NCBI GenBank assembly: GCA_024516155.1
Contig: JAJJXM010000045.1
Coordinates: 1-64,000, forward strand
From: Pyronema omphalodes
Lineage: Eukaryota > Ascomycota > Pezizomycetes > Pezizales > Pyronemataceae
Reading direction: 5' to 3'
DNA length: 64,000 nt
Both the position numbers and the translations under genes were made by a program. The first letter of the stretch is position 1; every line of letters begins with the position of its first letter. The notes beneath the pieces are model-generated. The model saw nothing but the letters and a program-made list of their open reading frames with translations, ran no database searches and was not told where the DNA came from. Positions 58,359 to 64,000 of the stretch are shown piece after piece.

Positions 58359-59332
58359 GGTGTTGTGAGGAATAGGACGCGGATGAGGAGGACAGGAGTG
58401 TGAAATTTTCTCAATTTGTAGGCGGCGGCCATGGCTTGAGGGTCAACCGTTATATGGGCAAGGGACGAATGGGGTTGATGTTGAAGTATCAGAGTATTGA
58501 GATATTCAATGCTGTGGGGGGCTGACATTGTGCTGGACGTCTAAGTGTCATTGAACTCGACCATGTGGTGATGAATGATGTATGGGTTTAGGGCAAGTAT
58601 CAACCCTTCCACGAGGGAAAAGAAAACATAGGACGTTGGTAAATTGTAAGGCCAACTGCGCGTCCCAATATAAATGGCACAGGCGTGATCCAGACAGTGC
58701 ATCATCCATACTATGGCATAGTATTTACATCTACAGGAATTATGCCAGATGCCCACCACCACTGAACATAATATCCAAGATGCTCCCGTCGCTTATTTTT
58801 ATTCAATAAATCCCCAGCTTAGGTCCGTGCTGCCGCACCTGCCGCATGTTCCGCGACAAAGTTATTGCAATGCGTAATGTTTTCCACCGTGATTTTCTTC
58901 AGTTCCAAACCGACCTTCAATAGTGCCTCTTCCTCTCACACTTTTCAAGCTTATCTTCAACCGCAATAATGGAGTGTATCAATGAGCATGCCAGCAACAT
59001 CAATTCGGCAGAGACTGGGCACATCACGTGACCCCAGATGCCCTTGTCCTCACACAAGAATCTTCAAAGGGGCTATTCACAACTGGGCGGGGAAGGGCCT
59101 CACGTCTGGATTTCAACTTTAAAAACAAAAAAAAAAAAAAAAAAAAAACCGCCTCGAACTAACTTCTTCGCGGCTGGTGCGGCAGCATGGAATCAAGCGA
59201 GGGGTATATTACATAAAAAGATTTTTCGAGGGTATCGGATATTTCGATGTCTTGACCGGGACGGGACGGACCGCGGGCGACCGTGGGTGACCACAACAAG
59301 CGTCATTACCGGTCACTCGCAACCGGCGGTTT
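58359..59332. other. intergenic with a poly-A run
   Basis: No supported gene. A run of about 20 A lies near 59130-59148. The stretch ends at the target-site duplication of retroposon copy 3. Confidence 0.5.
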
Positions 59333-59931
59333 TTTACTACGGCTTATGGTTGATTTGATTTGATTTGATTTTCTTGAACGTTCCCAACCTTAAGGTTATG
59401 AAGTATGCCACAGTCTAATTACATTTCGAGGCTCCAGCTTACCTTGGAGTCTCGCTGGGATCCGCCCCAGAGCGTACTTCATTTCTTGGGCCTGTTGCCA
59501 CCTCTCTTCCTCCTGCTGGTTTTCATTCTCGTCGTTACATTTTGGAGCCCTGTTTGCTCTTTTCCCTCCCGGCACTCTCACTCTACACTCTCACTTCGTT
59601 ATTCGTACCCTGTCTCTGCTCTCTTCTGCTCTCTTCTGCTCTCTTCTGCTCTCCTATGCTCTCCTTAACTCTCCTTAACTCTCCTCTTCTCTCTACTTCA
59701 ATCCTCTTTGCTCCTCTCCTCTCTTCTCCTCTCTTCTCTGCTCCATTACACTGGTCTTCGCTCCCCTTCTCTGCTCTTTGATACCATTTCACTCCGCCTC
59801 TTTCCTTTCGCCCCTCGACTTTTCCCCCTTCTTTTCAGACCTCTCCTTTCACCTCTCTCTTCAGCTTTTGTCTTATCCTGTCCTCTTCGTCCTCTCATAT
59901 CTTCTCTTTTGCCTTTACTACGGCTTATGGT
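59333..59931 (-). mobile_element. purine-rich retroposon, copy 3, with an 18-bp target-site duplication
   Basis: The element occupies 59913 down to 59351 on the minus strand. It begins AAAAGAGAAGA, has a long GA-rich tract (CT-rich on the plus strand, about 59600-59905), a conserved segment encoding KCNDENENQQEEE, WQQAQEMKYALG and RIPARL, and ends in (AAATC)n. TTTACTACGGCTTATGGT occurs exactly on both sides (59333-59350 and 59914-59931). The start sequence matches copy 1, so both copies share a defined 5' end; the GA tract differs in length (copy 1 about 390 bp, copy 3 about 563 bp overall). Confidence 0.85.
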
Positions 59932-61025
59932 GTTTTGGTTAGATGATTCTGATGCATTGCACGAATTGAACTCAGCTATATTAAAGTTCTTGCAAAAACA
60001 AAAACTATACTGATGAATAAGAATGATTCTCCTTCCACTAAAATGCATCCTTCCCCATCCTTCTCGGATAAAAACAACTCTTGAGATGACAGGCAGAGTG
60101 TTCTGCTCCTGGTCAGAACAGGTGTAGAGAATGGCTATGAAAACATTGGAATATTCTTGCTCTGCTATGAATTGAGTGATGGCTGTTGATGTTCGACTTA
60201 CACGGTAATGAAAGAAGTGGAAAATCCTTGTATGGTAGAAGATGGAATGTGAAGGATAAAAGAAATATTTATAGCGGGATCCTACTTTACTAAGAAGTGA
60301 CAATAATATCAAACCACCATAGGCAGTCAAACTATTGCTGGGTAGAGCGTGCACCTGCGATGGGGTGTAAAGGTTTTGCTAAAGTGCAGCATGAAGTGTT
60401 CATCTACTACAGTGCTGAAAACGTCGCTGCTACGGCCCAAAATGTCTGGCAAACTTGAACCAAACCACCCCCGCAAACTAGCTCACCCGAAACCTACGGT
60501 CCTGCCGTCACCTGCCGTCCGGTCCGGTCTTTTTGAGTTTGTGGACGGGATCGGACTACATAATGACTGTCCGTCCGAAGTTGTGGACGGACCGTGCCGA
60601 ACTCTGCATACAACCATCTGACTCCTTTCTTGGACATTTCCACGTGCAGCCATATGTACGACTGCGAATGCAATGGAAACTGCCCTTGTAGTGTTGTTGA
60701 ATTTTGTTCTGATGATTGTGGTCAAGATTGGCCATAAAGGTTTATTGAACCCTCACTATTGCTCAGAAAAACCTCCATAATTCGAGGTTGTTCTAATCCT
60801 ATGTCCGAATGATCAGGGTGTGTAGTCCTTAACGACCCCTCTGAGTATGTGCATAGGAGGGTTGTGGTGCCAAGCATTGTATGCAGTGTAACCTTCCCCG
60901 TACATAAGATGCAAATTTCGAACCAAACCTGATCCTTCTCACTCAACCGTTCATTACTCTACTTCTGGCAAACAGCAGCCTCGACTTCAATAATAGGTTA
61001 CCACTGTCCGAGAATTGAGGTATCG
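59932..61025. other. intergenic
   Basis: No supported gene. The long minus-strand frame 60354-59746 is partly the Arg/Glu-coding shadow of the retroposon's GA tract. A short near-repeat (GTGGACGG) occurs at about 60541 and 60582. Confidence 0.5.
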
Positions 61026-62306
61026 ATGAATCCAATATTCGAAAAACGTCAAATCATTGGTATGACTACTGCACTGAAGCATGAAGAGTTCAGTAGCGCT
61101 GATAAGAACTATTTAGATAATTGCAAGTACTTATTTGGTCAAGATGTTGATCCCATGGTCGTAACAGAGTGTTTTAAACCAAACGATTACTGGCACTGGA
61201 GAGTTTTCGTGATTGATCGCAACAAGTCCTACTCAACACCTTTGCCCGCACAAAATTTGCCCGCACAAAATGTGACCGGAGTTCACCATTCAGTTGTGCC
61301 TGGAGATTTCGGTTATTTGGCCGTAACCCATTGTACGGACTGCTGGAATATAAACGATGTTTATAATAATAGTCATAGTGCTCTGGTTAAAAGCCACAAC
61401 GCGATCCTCCGAATGCATGCATTCACAGCGGAGCTAGTAACGAAGAAGAAAGAGCGCAGGAGGCGCTCATTGACGAGCAAATTATCCAGGAAGTGGAAGA
61501 AAAGCTCCAGCGCCTAGCAGCAAATACCACTGACAACGCCGTGAAAGACCGTCTACGGGAGAAACTCTTACACCGAGCCCGCTCCGCCGGGGCCCGCAAA
61601 CAACAAAACTCGAGAGCGACATTGAACATAAAGCCCAAGAACTACTTGACACACTTGAAGACGAAGACGAAGACGAAGGAGAAACTGCCATTGAGAGGAT
61701 GATTAACAATATCAGACAATCACCGGGCAACCGGAACCAACCGAGCGAGATTGATTGGCGCGGTGAATATGTATCCAACATCCTTCTCGATGCACAGAGA
61801 AAGCTCCGCGAGAAGCTCCGCGATCAAAAACAGGATTTAAAAACCAAGTTCGAGGCTGAGATGAAGGAAAAGATTGATGATATCAACACCGAACATGCCC
61901 ATGCGGATGCTGAGAAAGAGGCAGCCATTCGTGATCTCACGGAAAAGCTCGATGCCAAGTCTCAGGCGTTGGAGCAGTCGTGTAATGAGGTTGAACAAGA
62001 AAGAGGGTTCCGCAAGGCTCTTGAAGATGCCCTCGAAGTATTTCACCATACGGAACAACAAAGAAGACAGGAACTTGTCAGATTGAAAGCGGAATTCGAG
62101 AGACAGGCTAGCCAACTTCGGGATGTCTTGGAAGAACACTCTCGCTGTCCAAGCACGGGAAATTCAGTAAGTACTATCACGTCAAAGGGATACTCCCCCA
62201 TAAAGAGAGAGATACTAAAAGACCAAAGGAGAGCAGCGACTGCGACATTATGACTGAAGAGGACCAGTATACCCCTGCACCGAGCACAGTCGGCGGTACC
62301 ATATGA
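61026..62306 (+). CDS. coiled-coil hypothetical protein (frame interrupted)
   Basis: The ATG at 61026 (MNPIFEKRQIIG). An N-terminal domain of about 140 residues contains WHWRVFVIDRNKSYSTPL, a five-residue tandem duplication (PAQNL, PAQNV) and HCTDCWNINDVYNNSHSALV. Then comes a long charged coiled coil (EEERAQEALIDEQIIQEVEE; later RKLREKLRDQKQDLKTKF; EQQRRQELVRLKAEFERQ), with an acidic DEDEDEGE run near 61665. The probable end is MTEEDQYTPAPS at 62250-62306, reached by a third frame change; without it the frame stops at 62253. Breaks near 61440, 61610 and 62212 are all indel-type. The coiled coil suggests oligomerisation or a structural role. I do not recognise the family. Confidence 0.6.
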
Positions 62307-64000
62307 CATGTTAGTACTGTGTAGCGATCAGAAGGTACGGTTTTCGTGAAACATCTGACATTGAGAATGCTGATCAGCTGACATAACTATATGACAGAGT
62401 TTTGCGAATGATTACGAGCGATGAGGTAATGTGGATAACGCATTGACAGTGGTTGGCTTGCTGCGGGAATCGAATTAGTTTGCCATACCTTTTGTTGTAT
62501 CTCCGCCAACAGATGGTTTTCTAGTAATTCAAAACATTAGTTTAGCCCGGAACCCAGTGATAAAGTGTACTATTTTCTGCTGAGAAGAGTTCATATAAAA
62601 TAGAACGGACTATCAACCGTATACCCACTTTTCCAGATTATCAAGTCCATATCATCATCAAATCTTCGCAGATATAACGCTGTCACCCCTGCAGTTCAAT
62701 AAATGAGATTATCATATACTCAAATAAGGACTTATTCGGTCCCAGGTCCCAGAGGTACTCATGGTACCATTCAGTACCCGTAAATCAATTGAATAATAAA
62801 TCAACATTTTTTCCTTACGCTATTTGAACCAACAAACAAAAGTTTACACATCATTACACCAAGATTCACAGGGTTTATGAGACTAAACAAAATAATGATT
62901 GTATTCGACAATTCTATACTTCCACTACACACTATACAAGGTTACTATTGCCTGATGATTCAAGGAGAGCTGTGAGCTGTGCGGGTGGGTTGTGTGCTAT
63001 TCAATATCATACATCTTCTAGCTTCTAGCTTCTCAATTTTAAATTATGTGGACTTTGATGGAGGGAAGGAAGCAAAGAAACATGATTGAGCGTGGAAAAA
63101 AAATAAAATTCAATGCAATGCGTACACTAGTGCATCTTGATATATCACAATGACAGAACTAAAACCCCCGAAGTAACCCGATCCAGCCTCCGACATGACG
63201 CTACATGACGTTGCATGCGTCCATGATCCTCTATAAATTCTTAGTTATGCTGTAGCTGAACTGTGAAGTACGATAGAAAATGGAATTGTTGGGCCAAGGG
63301 TATTTATCAACTATCCTTTCTAGAGTCATGAGTGATGAGTCATGAGTGATGAGTCATGATTCGTGAATAATTGGTGTATGCTGAGTGATCATTTTATGTA
63401 GTAACAGCTACTGATGATGATAATGCTGGTCTGGAATATTTTCGATTTTCTCATAGTTTCATAGTCATAGTTTCAGATCGATGATTACTGATTACATACT
63501 GTCTGATCCTAGAAATTAGGAGTTGGGAATCGGGATAGCGAAGAAGAATACGTTAGGATATGATATGATAGGATTAAGGATGCACACGAGACAAGAATTC
63601 GGGACAGGAGTTCGAAATTGGTCTTAGGATCAATGACGTTGGATATCCACGACATGAGATAATTTCGAGACTTTTCGAGACCTTGTAGGGCAAAAAACGC
63701 GCAATCAAGTGAAATATGTCTGTTCTTCCTGTTCCGCTGATTAGTATTTCAGGTAAAGTCGTTAAAAAGAGTAAGAATCGGCTTCTCATGAAAACGTATA
63801 CCACGGCACTACACGCTGCTCATCAAGAGCTACAATAGACAACCGGAGTCGGAGGATTAAGAGGGGTTCGTGGAGGAGCACGAGCATTGGGGTAGAAAAT
63901 ATACTGCAGAATTGCTGCTTTATTTGTTGTTTCATAAAACGTCTTTTCTCGCTTATATTCTCGAGCGTCCCGAGACTTACGAGACTGAAATCTGACGCGA
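62307..64000. other. AT-rich intergenic sequence to the end of the window
   Basis: No supported gene. Near-tandem GAGTCATGAGTGAT repeats occur at about 63324-63360 and CTTCTAGCTTCT at 63016-63032. The minus-strand frame at 63574-63804 has no recognisable feature. Confidence 0.5.

Noticed and set aside
59746..60354. 202-codon minus-strand frame with Arg/Glu-rich end
   Set aside because: The end is the GA tract of retroposon copy 3; the rest has no recognisable feature.

Overview
The window looks like nuclear DNA of a filamentous ascomycete (Pezizomycotina; class not resolved). Supporting signs are short GT-AG introns of about 45-70 nt with CTNAC-like branch points, a LaeA-type methyltransferase, an Flc/Pkd2-type TRP membrane protein, a Tad1-like non-LTR retrotransposon and eukaryotic tRNA genes with Pol III T-run terminators. 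It is gene-poor and repeat-rich. Several genes are readable only across single-base frame changes, while their splice sites and protein motifs are kept. Near-identical repeat copies also differ largely by 1-nt indels. I therefore suspect uncorrected long-read indels in parts of the assembly, though true decay cannot be excluded gene by gene.

Layout: 1-9.5 kb is mostly non-coding, with a possible transposon-ORF relic (0.3-1.4 kb) and the first copy of a purine-rich retroposon (2.96-3.36 kb). A broken LaeA-like methyltransferase lies at 9.57-10.58 kb. A large secreted Pro/Ala-rich repeat protein is on the minus strand (11.6-14.2 kb). A secreted His/Gly/Trp-Asn-rich protein with dibasic sites is at 18.6-19.8 kb. 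Retroposon copy 2 is at 22.1 kb, followed by a small two-exon hypothetical gene (22.8-23.4 kb) and a three-exon gene ending in a cysteine-dioxygenase-type cupin (23.6-25.2 kb, minus). Copies of a ~94-bp MITE-like element with TGGAGGTGGA ends lie at 25.9-27.5 kb, with a doubtful fourth near 46 kb. An intron-bearing tRNA-Asp(GTC) is at 28.5 kb.

From about 29.8 to 41.6 kb there is a head-to-tail array of a ~3.26-kb unit: three near-identical full copies and an older, diverged partial copy on the left. The array stops 24 nt before the start codon of an Flc/TRP-type membrane protein (41.6-44.3 kb), so each unit repeats what is, in the last copy, the upstream region and probable 5' leader of that gene. 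AT-rich spacer follows, then a hypothetical gene (47.6-48.3 kb) and a tRNA-Ala(AGC) at 48.6 kb.

49.1-54.5 kb is a nearly full-length two-ORF Tad1-like LINE on the minus strand: ORF1 with zinc knuckles, and ORF2 with endonuclease, reverse transcriptase and RNase H, joined by an ATGA stop/start overlap. Upstream of it are short ACGGCGG-bearing repeats, a perfect hairpin and a GC-rich coiled-coil ORF that resembles a second ORF1 start. An 18-bp perfect inverted repeat (55.94-56.00 kb), an acidic hypothetical gene (56.3-58.4 kb, minus), retroposon copy 3 with a clean 18-bp target-site duplication (59.3-59.9 kb) and a coiled-coil protein gene (61.0-62.3 kb) complete the window.
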